Notes: generated from the sequence alone by a model not told the origin. A stretch of DNA of 32,290 bases from Opitutia bacterium (GCA_947474365.1 CANJIU010000108.1:1-32290); one strand, 5' to 3'; positions 7,667-16,465 are shown, numbered from the stretch's first letter. Numbers and translations: made by a program.

Positions 7667-8547
7667 CTCCCGATCGCACCGAGACGGCCAGATTTGGCGA
7701 CTACCTTGAGCTGACCAAGCCACGTTTGAGCCTGCTTTCGGTGCTCACCGCGATGGTCGGATATTTTTCTGCTCGTCCGCCGTCGAATCCGCCCAAACTC
7801 ATTCTCCTTCTGATCGGCACCTCGCTCGCCGCAGGAGGGGTGGCTGCGCTTAACCAGTGGATGGAGCATGAAACGGACGCTTTGATGAAGCGAACGGCCG
7901 ATCGCCCAATCCCGACCGGCAAGGTCCCGACGGGATCTGCCTTCGTGCTGGGCTGGTTGATGTGCATCGGGGCGCTTTTCCTGTTGTTTGCCAAAGTAGA
8001 CCGGTTTGCGGCGGCGTTTACGTTGGCGACGATTGTTTCCTACCTCGGCTGGTATACCCCCGCAAAAAGCCGCTCGATGTGGAGCACGGAGATCGGTGCT
8101 GTGGCAGGGGCCTTCCCTCCGCTGATTGGCTGGTGTGCGGGCGAAGGTCGCGTGACCGCTCTTGGTTGGATCCTGTTTGGGGTACTCTTTTTCTGGCAGA
8201 TTCCGCACTTTATGGCGGTGGCATGGACCTATCGCCGGGAATATTCCGTCGTGCATTTCCCGATGCTCCCCGTCCGGGATGAATCCGGGCGTTGGGTCGC
8301 GGCCTGGGCGCTGGTCAACACGGTTGCGCTCGTCGTCGTGAGCCTACTTCCGGTGACGATGGGCTTGGCCTCCCGAGCCTATGGACTCGCCGCCGCCGCC
8401 TGCGGTGCCTGGTTCCTCTGGCGCGCCGTGATGTTCCTCAAGCCTGAAAGTCGCGATACCGCCGCGCGTCGACTCTTCCTCGCGTCAATCACCTACCTTC
8501 CCCTCGTGCTTGGTGCGCTCGTGGCCGACCGACTTGTACACTCATGA
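7663..8547 (+). CDS. ctaB: Protoheme IX farnesyltransferase (heme O synthase)
   Basis: A UbiA-family membrane prenyltransferase that adds a farnesyl group to heme B to make heme O, the substrate of the preceding enzyme. The 294 residues have about eight or nine membrane helices. The prenyl-diphosphate/Mg site reads N-Q-W-M-E-H-E-T-D followed by M-K-R-T-A-D-R-P, where the more usual N-D-x-x-D form has Glu at the second acidic position. The second conserved loop Y-T-P-A-K-S-R-S and the segment F-F-W-Q-I-P-H-F are present. It overlaps heme A synthase by four bases and the DUF420 gene by four bases (ATGA in both), so the three are surely co-translated. Confidence 0.93.
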   Translation: MTPDRTETARFGDYLELTKPRLSLLSVLTAMVGYFSARPPSNPPKLILLLIGTSLAAGGVAALNQWMEHETDALMKRTADRPIPTGKVPTGSAFVLGWLMCIGALFLLFAKVDRFAAAFTLATIVSYLGWYTPAKSRSMWSTEIGAVAGAFPPLIGWCAGEGRVTALGWILFGVLFFWQIPHFMAVAWTYRREYSVVHFPMLPVRDESGRWVAAWALVNTVALVVVSLLPVTMGLASRAYGLAAAACGAWFLWRAVMFLKPESRDTAARRLFLASITYLPLVLGALVADRLVHS

Positions 8548-8984
8548 CCGTAAACGACATTCCAGCGCTGAACGCCACTCTCAATGCCCTCGCCACCGCG
8601 CTGATGACGATTGGTTTTGTCTGCATTAAAACCGGCCGGAAGGATGCCCATCGCCGCGCGATGATTGCGGCGTTTGCCGTTTCGGCCGTGTTCCTCGTTG
8701 GCTACGTCACCCATAAATATTTGGTGCAAGGGGTCCACACGATATTCGGCGGCACCGGGTTCATCGAGAAAGTCTACTACACGATGCTCGTCTCCCACAT
8801 CATCCTCGCAGCCGCCATCGCGTTTCTAGTGCCGCGGACGTTCACTTTTGCCATTCGTGGCGATTTCGAACGCCATCGGCGCTGGGCGCGCTGGACGTTT
8901 CCGATTTGGTACTACGTGAGCGTCACCGGCGTGCTCATCTATTTCTTCCTCTACCAATGGTGGCCTGCCGCGCCGAAAGCCTGA
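8544..8984 (+). CDS. DUF420 membrane protein
   Basis: A 146-residue protein with four membrane helices and the look of the DUF420/YozB family, which often sits in cytochrome oxidase and heme A operons and is suspected of helping oxidase biogenesis. Visible features are N-A-x-L-N-A-L-A-T near the start, a K-T-G-R-K-D-A-H-R-R-A-M loop after helix 1, V-T-H-K-Y in the second part, and R-H-R-R-W-A-R-W before the last helix. Its start overlaps the heme O synthase stop. It is the last gene of this run and meets the azurin gene tail to tail. Confidence 0.8.
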   Translation: MTVNDIPALNATLNALATALMTIGFVCIKTGRKDAHRRAMIAAFAVSAVFLVGYVTHKYLVQGVHTIFGGTGFIEKVYYTMLVSHIILAAAIAFLVPRTFTFAIRGDFERHRRWARWTFPIWYYVSVTGVLIYFFLYQWWPAAPKA

Positions 8985-9008
8985 GTCGAGTTCGCCCCCT
9001 CAATCCAC

Positions 9009-9034
9009 AAAAAAGCCGGGCCCCGCGGCCCGGC
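9009..9034 (-). terminator. Intrinsic terminator of the azurin gene
   Basis: The perfect stem GCCGGGCC / GGCCCGGC (9015-9022 and 9027-9034, loop CCGC) is followed on the minus strand by a run of six T (the A-run at 9009-9014). For the plus-strand DUF420 transcript a T-run appears only about twelve bases after the stem, so it works mainly for azurin, and perhaps weakly both ways. Confidence 0.88.
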
Positions 9035-9064
9035 GTAAGTTTAGGATTTTTTTCGAAACCCAGG

Positions 9065-9526
9065 TTACTTCACCGTCAGGGTTCCCTTCATGAGCATGTA
9101 GTGGCCCGGAAACGAACAGATAAACGTATAGGTGCCGGCCGCCGGGGCCTTGAAAACAGCCTCGGCGCTTTTCTTGGGCCCGAGGACCGGAATCGAGGCG
9201 ACGACGTCGCCTTTTTTCGCAGCAGGAATGTAGTCAGTATCCTTTGCGGCCATTGCGGCCGTGGCAAACGCGGCAACATCCACACCCGCTTTCAGCAACA
9301 CCCAATTGTGCCCCATAGCCTCTTTCGGTAATGTACCTTGGTTTGTGAGGACGACCTTCAGCTCCTCGCCGGCCTTGGCCTCGATTGCCGAAACGCTGAA
9401 CTTCATCTGATCGTTGGCGGTTATTTCGATGACTCGGGGGCCGGCGGCCAGAACAGGCGCAACCCCGGCGGTCAAACCGGCGGCCAGCGCAACAAGGAGG
9501 GAAAGGGAGGGGAATCGAATTTTCAT
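9065..9526 (-). CDS. Azurin-type blue copper protein
   Basis: A small periplasmic electron carrier with a type I copper centre. The 153-residue precursor has a Sec signal peptide ending near A27-A28. Copper ligands are H73 (in M-G-H-N-W-V-L), C137, H142 and M146 (in C-S-F-P-G-H-Y-M-L-M-K-G). The spacing Cys-5-His-4-Met is that of azurin. The protein contains only one cysteine, so the disulfide of classical azurins is absent. Lying between the heme A genes and the caa3 oxidase genes, it may donate electrons to the oxidase or take part in copper handling; this is inferred from position only. It has its own terminator and no clear Shine-Dalgarno sequence before its ATG. Confidence 0.92.
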   Translation of the reverse strand: MKIRFPSLSLLVALAAGLTAGVAPVLAAGPRVIEITANDQMKFSVSAIEAKAGEELKVVLTNQGTLPKEAMGHNWVLLKAGVDVAAFATAAMAAKDTDYIPAAKKGDVVASIPVLGPKKSAEAVFKAPAAGTYTFICSFPGHYMLMKGTLTVK

Positions 9527-9824
9527 GGCGGCGGAAAAGTGGGTTGTCGACGGGTGACATGCAAACCTGAAGAGAAAAATGAATGCATTCCGAACTCCTG
9601 ATTCCGCATTTCTTGCCTCCGAACTACACTATCGTGCAATGTACTAATACTCGCCAGCAGCTAATGCGAACCGCAGCCGCATTAATAAAGCACGCGGCGC
9701 GGCCTCGGAACGCAAATCGCGACACAAAACTCCGGAATATGGCTTGAAATGCAAAATCCTTCGCCAACGCTGCCGGTCTTTTGGCGTTCGCGCCGCAAAG
9801 TTGTTCCAGTTCCCGACAGCCCAC
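9527..9824. other. Divergent regulatory region between azurin and ctaC
   Basis: About 300 bases without a supported gene, relatively AT-rich in 9580-9760. It should contain the azurin promoter on the minus strand and the promoter of the oxidase operon on the plus strand. I could not single out a convincing promoter pair or operator by eye. The open frame that extends ctaC upstream to 9744 is not believed to be coding, because the lipoprotein signal starts at 9825. Confidence 0.45.
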
Positions 9825-11102
9825 ATGCTTACCTTCTTACCGTCTCTTGCCCGGTGGGGCCGCGCCGTTGCTGCGTTGGCCTGTCTGCCGCTCCTTTCAG
9901 GGTGCGACCTTAATTTTTGGCGCATGGATGGTCATCAATCGACCATCGTCGTCGAAGGCACGGTCGCTCGAGAGCAACTGCACGTGTTTTATGTAACCTG
10001 CTGGGTGTCCTTGGTGATTTTCATCATCGTCGGTTCGGTGCTCGCATACGCCACATTCAAGTTTCGTGCACGCAGCGACGCCGACGAACACGCGGAACCG
10101 CCACCCCAAGGCCACGGCAATCCACTCATCGAACTCGGTCTGATCGGCGCGTCGGTTCTCGCTCTCGTCGTAATCGCCGTTCCCACGCTCAAGGCCATCT
10201 GGTCCACCTATGACGTGCCGGAGGCGGAAAAGAAGGATGCCTATCAAATCAATGCCACCGGATACCAATGGTGGTTTAAGTTCGAGTACCCCGGCGAGCT
10301 TGCACCGATCAACAGTGCTGGCGCGAAGGCCCCGCTTGTAACCGGCAATGAACTCGTGATTCCCGCCGGTCAGGCCGTCCGGATCAATCTTCGGACGGTC
10401 GACGTGATCCACTCTTTCTGGCTTCCGAAACTGGCCGGCAAGGTCGACATGATCCCCAATCGCGCGAACGCCATCTATATTCGCGCCGACAAACCCGGAT
10501 ATTTCTGGGGTCAATGTGCCGAATATTGCGGTGATTCGCACGCCGTGATGCGCTTCCGCGTCATCGCATTGGAAAAGAAGGAGTTCTCCGAGTGGCTCGA
10601 ACAACAATCACAGTTGGGTCGCACCGTGGCGACGCGAGCGGCCGACACGAATCGTCCGAAGGCGCAGTTCGCGTCTTTGCGGACGTTCAAGCAAAACGAG
10701 GCTGGAATCACGGAAAAATTCGATATCAACCCCCTTGAGGCGTGGCGCGCAAAACAGGCGCCGGAAAAAAACGAGGACGCTGAACTCATCGCCAAGGGCA
10801 AACAACTCTTCACGGCCAAAGCCTGTCTCGCGTGCCACACGATTCGCGGACACGACGCGCCCGGGGTGACCGCGCCTGACCTCACCCACATCGGGGCCCG
10901 CACCACGATCGCTGCCGGACTGCTGGAAAACAATAGTGAGCAGCTCCGCCGCTGGATTCACAATCCCGGAGCTGTAAAACCCGGCAACAAGATGTCCCTT
11001 GCCTACGCCCGGACCGGCCCGGATGGGAAACCCATTGATGGAATCAAGCTCACTCCTGATGACGAAGTGGCGCTCGTCGCCTACCTCGAGAGCCTGAAGT
11101 AA
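9825..11102 (+). CDS. ctaC: caa3-type cytochrome c oxidase subunit II with fused cytochrome c
   Basis: Carries the CuA electron entry site of the oxidase plus a C-terminal heme c domain. The 425 residues begin with a lipoprotein signal (L-L-S-G-C, Cys27), which fixes the start at 9825 rather than 9744. Two membrane helices lie at about 52-75 and 95-117. CuA ligands are H196 (V-I-H-S-F-W-L-P-K) and C231, E233, C235, H239 and M242 in G-Q-C-A-E-Y-C-G-D-S-H-A-V-M. The cytochrome c domain has heme motif C334-L-A-C-H338 and likely axial M390 (N-K-M-S-L-A-Y). It is first in the order ctaC-ctaD-ctaE-ctaF. The fused heme domain means a separate soluble cytochrome c is not strictly required as the immediate CuA donor. 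Confidence 0.95.
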   Translation: MLTFLPSLARWGRAVAALACLPLLSGCDLNFWRMDGHQSTIVVEGTVAREQLHVFYVTCWVSLVIFIIVGSVLAYATFKFRARSDADEHAEPPPQGHGNPLIELGLIGASVLALVVIAVPTLKAIWSTYDVPEAEKKDAYQINATGYQWWFKFEYPGELAPINSAGAKAPLVTGNELVIPAGQAVRINLRTVDVIHSFWLPKLAGKVDMIPNRANAIYIRADKPGYFWGQCAEYCGDSHAVMRFRVIALEKKEFSEWLEQQSQLGRTVATRAADTNRPKAQFASLRTFKQNEAGITEKFDINPLEAWRAKQAPEKNEDAELIAKGKQLFTAKACLACHTIRGHDAPGVTAPDLTHIGARTTIAAGLLENNSEQLRRWIHNPGAVKPGNKMSLAYARTGPDGKPIDGIKLTPDDEVALVAYLESLK

Positions 11103-11187
11103 ATCCAGCATCGACCGCCCCCCGATCTCCTCACTCTGGTTCCGTCGCGCACCGCAGAACCGCCTCCCAACTTAAAAAAAACGACTC

Positions 11188-13182
11188 ATGGAACTGGCAA
11201 AATCCGCCTACCTCACCAAAGAGGAGCATTCTCCGGCCCAGCCGAAGCTCCTCTCCCACCCCTCGGCAAAGACCGGCCTCATGGGCTGGCTCACCACTGT
11301 CGACCATAAGAAGATTGGATTTCTCTACGGTTTTTTCGCGTTGATCTTCTTCCTCGTGGGCGGCTTCGAGGCCCTGCTCATTCGCACGCAACTGATTGTG
11401 CCAAACAACGACGTACTGACCGCCCAGCAGTACAACACGATGTTCACGATGCACGGCACGACGATGATCTTCCTGGCTGTCATGCCGCTGTCCGCCGCAT
11501 TTTTTAATTTCATCATGCCGCTGCAAATCGGCGCCCGTGACGTCGCTTTCCCGCGGCTGAACGCGTTCTCGATTTGGACTTTTGTCGCGGGAGCGATCAT
11601 TCTGAACATCGGCTGGTTTGGCCCCATTCTCGCAAAAATGGGAATCTTCGGGCACAACGCACCCGATGCCGGCTGGTACGGCTATTCGCCGCTGACCTCC
11701 AAGACCTTCAGTCCCGGCCACTCGGTGGACTACTGGGTCATGGGACTCCAATTGCTCGGTGTCGCGTCAATTGCGGCGTCACTCAATTTCATTGTCACGA
11801 TCATCAACATGCGTGCGCCGGGGATGACGATGATGCGCCTCCCGGTCTTCACGTGGATGACCTTGGTGACGTCGTTCCTCATCGTCCTCTCCTTCCCCTT
11901 CATCACGATCGCTTTGGTCGAAGTAATGATGGACCGCAATTTCGGGACGAATTTCTTCGAGGTTTCAGGCGGCGGCATGCCGATCCTCTGGCAGCATCTG
12001 TTCTGGGTCTTCGGTCATCCCGAGGTGTACATCCTGATTCTTCCCGCCATGGGAATTATCTCTGAAATCCTCCCGACGTTCTCCCGGAAACCTCTCTTTG
12101 GCTACCCGATTGTGGTTTTCTCAGGCGCGTGCATTGGTTTCCTGGGTTTCACCGTGTGGAGCCACCACATGTTCACCACGGGCATGGGCACCGTCGCGAC
12201 CGCGGCCTTTTCTCTGGCTACGATGGCAATTGCAGTCCCAACCGGCGTGAAGATTTTCAACTGGATCGGAACATTGTGGGGAGGCCACATTGTGATGCGC
12301 ACCCCGATGATGTTCGCCATGGGCTTCGTGTGGATGTTCATGATCGGCGGTTTCTCGGGCGTTATGCACTCGGCCGCGCCGGCCGATGCCCAGCAAAACG
12401 ACTCCTATTTCGTAATCGCCCACTTCCACTACGTGCTCATTGGCGGTTCGATCTTCGCGTTGCTCGCCGGCCTTCACTATTGGTTCCCGTTGATGTTCGG
12501 TCGCAAGGTCAGCGAATTCTGGGGCAAACTCTCGTTCTGGGTCATCTTTGTTGGCTTCAACGTGACGTTCTTCCCGATGCACTTCCTTGGATTGAACGGC
12601 ATGCCCCGGCGTACGTTTACCTACGATCCCAACCTGGGTTGGAACACCGCGAATTTTATCGCTACCATCGGTTCCTACGTGCTCGGCATCGGCATGTTTA
12701 TCTACTTTGCCGTCCTCGCCTACACCTTTTTCAAGGGCGAGAAAGTGAAGAAGGACTATTGGGATGGACGAACCTTGGAATGGTCGATCGACAACCCTCC
12801 TCCCGAATACAATTTCCGTGTAATCCCTACCGTACACGCCCGTGACGCCTGGTGGTATGAAAAACACCACAAGGAGGAAATTGCAAAAGAACAGGCTGTG
12901 CATGCCAAAGCGGAAGCCGACCACGGAGGCATCCACATGCCCTTTGGCTCGATTTGGCCTTTTGTGGCAAGCAGCGGCCTTTTGATTGGTGCGATTGCAA
13001 TTACCGCGATCGATTCGAATCCCAATCCGGGAATTCATCTGCGACTCGGCACAGCGCTCCTCGGTGGAGTCGTGATGTTGATCGGCATCTATTTCTGGTC
13101 GCTCGAAGGTAACGAAGGTTACCACCTCCATCTCGACAAGGACGGTAATCCGATCGAAGACGACCACCACGCCAAGCACTGA
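11188..13182 (+). CDS. ctaD: Cytochrome c oxidase subunit I (heme a / a3-CuB)
   Basis: Catalytic subunit that reduces oxygen to water and pumps protons. Key residues are all visible: heme a ligands H89 (F-T-M-H-G-T) and H414, heme a3 ligand H412 (H-F-H-Y), CuB ligands H277, H326 and H327 (G-H-P-E-V-Y and W-S-H-H-M-F), and the Tyr281 cross-linked to H277. E279 and the G-A-R-D-V-A-F-P-R-L-N segment mark the D-channel, and K355 (P-T-G-V-K-I-F) the K-channel, so this is an A1-type pump. At 664 residues it is longer than the usual 530-560: after helix 12 come a His/Lys/Glu-rich loop and two further membrane helices (about 588-640), ending in a charged tail. The ATG follows an A-run with no Shine-Dalgarno sequence. 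Confidence 0.96.
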   Translation: MELAKSAYLTKEEHSPAQPKLLSHPSAKTGLMGWLTTVDHKKIGFLYGFFALIFFLVGGFEALLIRTQLIVPNNDVLTAQQYNTMFTMHGTTMIFLAVMPLSAAFFNFIMPLQIGARDVAFPRLNAFSIWTFVAGAIILNIGWFGPILAKMGIFGHNAPDAGWYGYSPLTSKTFSPGHSVDYWVMGLQLLGVASIAASLNFIVTIINMRAPGMTMMRLPVFTWMTLVTSFLIVLSFPFITIALVEVMMDRNFGTNFFEVSGGGMPILWQHLFWVFGHPEVYILILPAMGIISEILPTFSRKPLFGYPIVVFSGACIGFLGFTVWSHHMFTTGMGTVATAAFSLATMAIAVPTGVKIFNWIGTLWGGHIVMRTPMMFAMGFVWMFMIGGFSGVMHSAAPADAQQNDSYFVIAHFHYVLIGGSIFALLAGLHYWFPLMFGRKVSEFWGKLSFWVIFVGFNVTFFPMHFLGLNGMPRRTFTYDPNLGWNTANFIATIGSYVLGIGMFIYFAVLAYTFFKGEKVKKDYWDGRTLEWSIDNPPPEYNFRVIPTVHARDAWWYEKHHKEEIAKEQAVHAKAEADHGGIHMPFGSIWPFVASSGLLIGAIAITAIDSNPNPGIHLRLGTALLGGVVMLIGIYFWSLEGNEGYHLHLDKDGNPIEDDHHAKH

Positions 13183-13235
13183 GCGGGCCGCCACCACCGT
13201 ACAAAGTCTCTCGCAACACGTTCTTCGCCTCCCAC

Positions 13236-14087
13236 ATGAGCAGCCATTCGGCCACGGCCACCATCGATCACCACCACGACCCGAGCACATCGACCGGCAT
13301 CCCCAACAAGAAGCTCCTCATGTGGACCTTCTTGGCTTCGGACTGCATGTTTTTCGGCGCGTTGATTTCAACGCATCTCATCTATCGGTTGCATCCGCCG
13401 TCCGGCGGGCTGGAGCCGAAGGTCGTATTTAGCCCGGAACTCACGTCGTTCTCAACGTTCATCCTGCTGATGTCGTCTCTGATGATGGCCCTGGCCGTCA
13501 CCGCGATCCAAAAGGGCAATGTCAAGAGCTGCCGTTGGTCCCTCCTGACGACGATCTTCTTCGGGATGATTTTCCTCGGGTGCCAGGTGTACGAGTTCAA
13601 CCACTTCGTCTTCGAAAAGAAGATGACGCTCTCGAACAGCCTGCTCGGAACGACGTTTTACACCTTGACCGGCACTCACGGCTGTCACGTCGCGATCGGC
13701 GTGCTCTGGCTCAGTCTGATGTACGTTCGCTCGTTCAAAGTCGCCAGCGACAAGTCGTGGTTCTCCCATCAACTTCTGCATACAGTTACCCTTTTGGCAG
13801 CGCTCGTTTTCAGCCTATTTGCCACGCTTGGGCTGGTGCATTCGCTTCAGACCGAGCCTAGCCTTGGCGCAGGAATCGCGCACTTCTTCAAAGCAGATTT
13901 CGTTTTAGTCGCGCTGGCCCTTGTCGCCTACGGCCTGCTCGCCTTCTTCTTTGCCCGCCCGCGAGGTCCGGTTCATTTCAACGAAGTGCACGCCATCGAC
14001 GTCGAATCGATGGGCCTTTACTGGCACTTCGTTGACATCGTTTGGATCGTAATCTTCACCGCGGTCTATCTGCTCGAATATCTTTGA
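13236..14087 (+). CDS. ctaE: Cytochrome c oxidase subunit III
   Basis: Structural subunit that stabilises the catalytic core and its proton uptake. The 283 residues start with a short His-rich soluble stretch and form about seven membrane helices. Recognisable elements are F-L-A-S-D-C-M-F-F-G-A in helix 1, G-T-H-G-C-H-V in the middle, and G-L-Y-W-H-F-V-D-I-V-W in the final helix, the family signature. An insertion between the last two conserved helices (around F-F-A-R-P-R-G) suits the longer caa3 form. It lies 53 bases after ctaD and seven bases before ctaF. The sequence CCTCCCAC just before the start has no Shine-Dalgarno character. Confidence 0.94.
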   Translation: MSSHSATATIDHHHDPSTSTGIPNKKLLMWTFLASDCMFFGALISTHLIYRLHPPSGGLEPKVVFSPELTSFSTFILLMSSLMMALAVTAIQKGNVKSCRWSLLTTIFFGMIFLGCQVYEFNHFVFEKKMTLSNSLLGTTFYTLTGTHGCHVAIGVLWLSLMYVRSFKVASDKSWFSHQLLHTVTLLAALVFSLFATLGLVHSLQTEPSLGAGIAHFFKADFVLVALALVAYGLLAFFFARPRGPVHFNEVHAIDVESMGLYWHFVDIVWIVIFTAVYLLEYL

Positions 14088-14094
14088 TTTCCCA

Positions 14095-14439
14095 ATGAGC
14101 GCATCTTCTCACGCCGCCTCCGGTCATGGTCACGACGACCACGCCCACGAATCCAGCAAGTTCCAGATCTACGTGCAAATCGCGATGCTCCTCGCGGTGA
14201 TCACCGGGATCGAGATCGTCTGCGTTTACCTGCCGTTTGCAAAATGGATTCTAGTTACGACCCTCGTCGTGCTCTCCACTGTAAAGTTCATGTTCGTTAT
14301 TTTTTATTTCATGCATTTGCGGTGGGACAAGCCGTTCTGCACAATCCTCTTCTTCATCGGACTTATACTGGCGGCAGGAACGATGTGGGGCCTGCTCTCC
14401 CTTTTTAGCGCCCAAGCCAGTCTACCGCTGCCTACCTGA
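14095..14439 (+). CDS. ctaF: Cytochrome c oxidase subunit IV
   Basis: A 114-residue accessory subunit with a His-rich N-terminus and three membrane helices, matching the prokaryotic cytochrome c oxidase subunit IV family (e.g. V-K-F-M-F-V-I-F-Y-F-M-H-L in the second helix, the most conserved part). It closes the ctaC-D-E-F operon, seven bases after ctaE, and is followed by a strong terminator. It has no catalytic residues; its role is in assembly or stability. Confidence 0.9.
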   Translation: MSASSHAASGHGHDDHAHESSKFQIYVQIAMLLAVITGIEIVCVYLPFAKWILVTTLVVLSTVKFMFVIFYFMHLRWDKPFCTILFFIGLILAAGTMWGLLSLFSAQASLPLPT

Positions 14440-14464
14440 TACTGAAGCAAGAGAACCTCGACCG

Positions 14465-14494
14465 AAAAAAGCGGCCTTCGGGCCGCTTTTTTTT
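14465..14494 (+). terminator. Strong intrinsic terminator of the oxidase operon
   Basis: The stem GCGGCC / GGCCGC with a TTCG tetraloop (14471-14486) is flanked by a six-base A-run and followed by eight T. The A/T flanks extend the pairing, so it should also stop transcription on the minus strand. It separates ctaF from ctaG, which therefore probably has its own promoter in the next 80 bases or depends on read-through. Confidence 0.93.
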
Positions 14495-14574
14495 GGCTCG
14501 CACCCTGAAATCGGATTATTCCGAACTATCGCAAGGCCTTCGGCAGGCTTTCAATCCGGTCGATTTAGCGTTTA

Positions 14575-15369
14575 GTGGAAAACCAACTCTTCATGATCGA
14601 TTGGTATCACTGGCACAACGAACCTTGGCTCATCGGTGGACTCGTCCTGATCGGCTGGCTGTGGGCAATTCTGGCCGGACCAGCCCGCTCCCGCCTCGCC
14701 CCTGCCGCCGCCTACCCTCGTGGCCACGCGATCCGCTTCTATCTCTCTCTCCTCGTGTTTTACCTGGCAGTAGGCTCACCGCTGGATCAAATCGGTGAAC
14801 GATTTCTCTTTGCGGCCCACATGGCGCAGCACCAACTGCTAATCTATCCGACGGCGATTTTGTTTCTCCTCGGACTGCCCCATTGGATGGTGGATCCGCT
14901 GCTCGGCCAACGCGCACTTAAGGCCCCCCTCCGTGTTCTCGTCCATCCAATCATCTGCGCGGCAATCTACGCGTTGGTTATCGGAATCTGGCACGCTCCG
15001 TCGTTGTACGATCTAGCCCTCCGCAACAAAGTGGTTCACGTGGCCGAGCATCTGATGTTTTTCGGTGCCGCCTTGCTCTATTGGTGGCCTTTGCTCAGCC
15101 CATCCCGGTCCCTCCCTCGTAGCGGACACGGCATCCAGATGCTGTATGTCCTGGGTGTGTTAATCGCGATGACCCCGGTCTTCGCGTACATCACTTTTTC
15201 ACAGGAAATCCTTTACCCCACCTATGAATTTGCCCCGCGGTTATTCCCTGATTTTTCTCCGGCGAACGATCAACTTCTCGCCGGAGTCATGATGAAGTTG
15301 GTCGGAATGTTCGTTGCCCTGGGCGCCTTCGGAGTTTCGTTTTACGGCTGGTACCAGGAAAAACGTTAA
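14575..15369 (+). CDS. CtaG-type cytochrome c oxidase assembly protein
   Basis: A 264-residue membrane protein of the caa3_CtaG family, needed in Bacillus for active caa3 oxidase, probably through copper delivery to CuB. It has about seven membrane helices. Conserved histidines are W-Y-H-W-H-N-E-P-W at the start, A-A-H-M-A-Q-H-Q-L at about 80, G-I-W-H-A-P at about 142, and V-A-E-H-L-M-F. The frame opens with GTG at 14575; the ATG at 14593 is equally plausible, and neither has a clear ribosome-binding site. It lies just after the operon terminator and convergent to cysK. Confidence 0.85.
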   Translation: MENQLFMIDWYHWHNEPWLIGGLVLIGWLWAILAGPARSRLAPAAAYPRGHAIRFYLSLLVFYLAVGSPLDQIGERFLFAAHMAQHQLLIYPTAILFLLGLPHWMVDPLLGQRALKAPLRVLVHPIICAAIYALVIGIWHAPSLYDLALRNKVVHVAEHLMFFGAALLYWWPLLSPSRSLPRSGHGIQMLYVLGVLIAMTPVFAYITFSQEILYPTYEFAPRLFPDFSPANDQLLAGVMMKLVGMFVALGAFGVSFYGWYQEKR

Positions 15370-15422
15370 TCGTCCGGCGAAACCGAACCGGCAAATCCCG
15401 GCCAACGGTAGAACTATGCTGC

Positions 15423-15453
15423 AAAAAAGCCTGCACTCGGCGGGAGCGCAGGC
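15423..15453 (-). terminator. Intrinsic terminator of cysK
   Basis: On the minus strand the stem GCCTGC / GCAGGC (15448-15453 and 15429-15434) is followed directly by six T (the A-run 15423-15428). The loop of 13 bases is somewhat long. It lies about 25 bases after the cysK stop. Confidence 0.78.
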
Positions 15454-15478
15454 GAAATGCTGAAACCGTCGTCCGGAA

Positions 15479-16465
15479 TCAGGACGAAGCTGCCGGAGCG
15501 AAAAGATCCTCGACCGAGTCGCTCTCAACCCCGATGTCGGCAAACAACCACGAGGACAGATACCGCTCGCTGCTCGAAGGCACGATGACGACAATCTGCT
15601 TCCCTTTGTTTTCCGGTCGCTGCGCGAGTTGCAGGGCAGCCCAAATCATGGCCCCGGAGGAAATGCCCACCGGAATGCCGTCAAGTTGGTTCACCTGCTT
15701 TGACACCGGGCCGGAATCGGCCTCTTTCACGCGAATTACTTCGTCGTAAATTTTCGTGTTGAGCACGGCGGGAACGAAACCCGCACCGATGCCTTGAAGC
15801 TTGTGCGGGCCAGGCGCGCCGCCCGAAAGAACCGGAGATGCATCGGGCTCGACCGCAATTATCTTCACCCCGGGTTTGCGCGCCTTCAGGACTTCGCCCA
15901 CGCCAGTAATTGTCCCGCCAGTACCGATACCAGCGACAACCATGTCGACCTTGCCGTCGGTATCACGCCAGATTTCCTCGGCCGTGGTCTTGCGATGGAT
16001 CGCAGGATTCGCCGGATTGGCGAATTGCTGGAGAATGACGCTGTTGGGAATTTTCGCCGCGAGTTCCTCGGCTTTGGCAATCGCCCCCTTCATCCCCTTT
16101 GGCCCTTCCGTGAGTACAAGGCGGGCTCCGAGGACCTTGAGGAGCTTACGCCGCTCCATCGTCATCGTTTCGGGCATGGTGAGGATGAGTTTCAGCCCCT
16201 TTGCCGCAGCCACAAACGCCAGGGCGATACCCGTGTTGCCCGAGGTGGGCTCAATTAACACGGTCTTCGCGTTAATCTTCCCACTGCGAAGTGCGTCGTC
16301 GATCATCGCGAAACCAATGCGGTCCTTGACACTCGAAAGCGGGTTAAAGAACTCGAGTTTGAGCAGGACCTCGGCCTGCGCATTGTGCGCGGCAGCCGTA
16401 CGGTTCAATCGAACGAGGGGGGTGTTGCCGATGGTTTCAGTGATGTCGTTGTAGATTTTGGCCAT
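15479..16465 (-). CDS. cysK: Cysteine synthase A (O-acetylserine sulfhydrylase)
   Basis: A cytoplasmic PLP enzyme that makes L-cysteine from O-acetylserine and sulfide. The start at MAKIYNDI (16465) gives 328 residues, the usual length; the frame runs on to 16525 without support. The PLP lysine is K47 in N-P-L-S-S-V-K-D-R. P-T-S-G-N-T-G (73-79) binds the substrate carboxylate, G-T-G-G-T-I-T-G holds the PLP phosphate, and P-V-G-I-S-S-G-A-M lies near the end. The terminal V-P-S-S-S-E-R-Y-L-S segment is typical. No Shine-Dalgarno sequence precedes the start. The 5' region contains a spaced octamer repeat that might be an operator. Confidence 0.93.
   Translation of the reverse strand: MAKIYNDITETIGNTPLVRLNRTAAAHNAQAEVLLKLEFFNPLSSVKDRIGFAMIDDALRSGKINAKTVLIEPTSGNTGIALAFVAAAKGLKLILTMPETMTMERRKLLKVLGARLVLTEGPKGMKGAIAKAEELAAKIPNSVILQQFANPANPAIHRKTTAEEIWRDTDGKVDMVVAGIGTGGTITGVGEVLKARKPGVKIIAVEPDASPVLSGGAPGPHKLQGIGAGFVPAVLNTKIYDEVIRVKEADSGPVSKQVNQLDGIPVGISSGAMIWAALQLAQRPENKGKQIVVIVPSSSERYLSSWLFADIGVESDSVEDLFAPAASS

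Noticed and set aside
12121..13290. A 389-codon minus-strand frame opposite ctaD
   Set aside because: It mirrors the ctaD codons and starts in the ctaE 5' end; ctaD is unmistakable on the plus strand.
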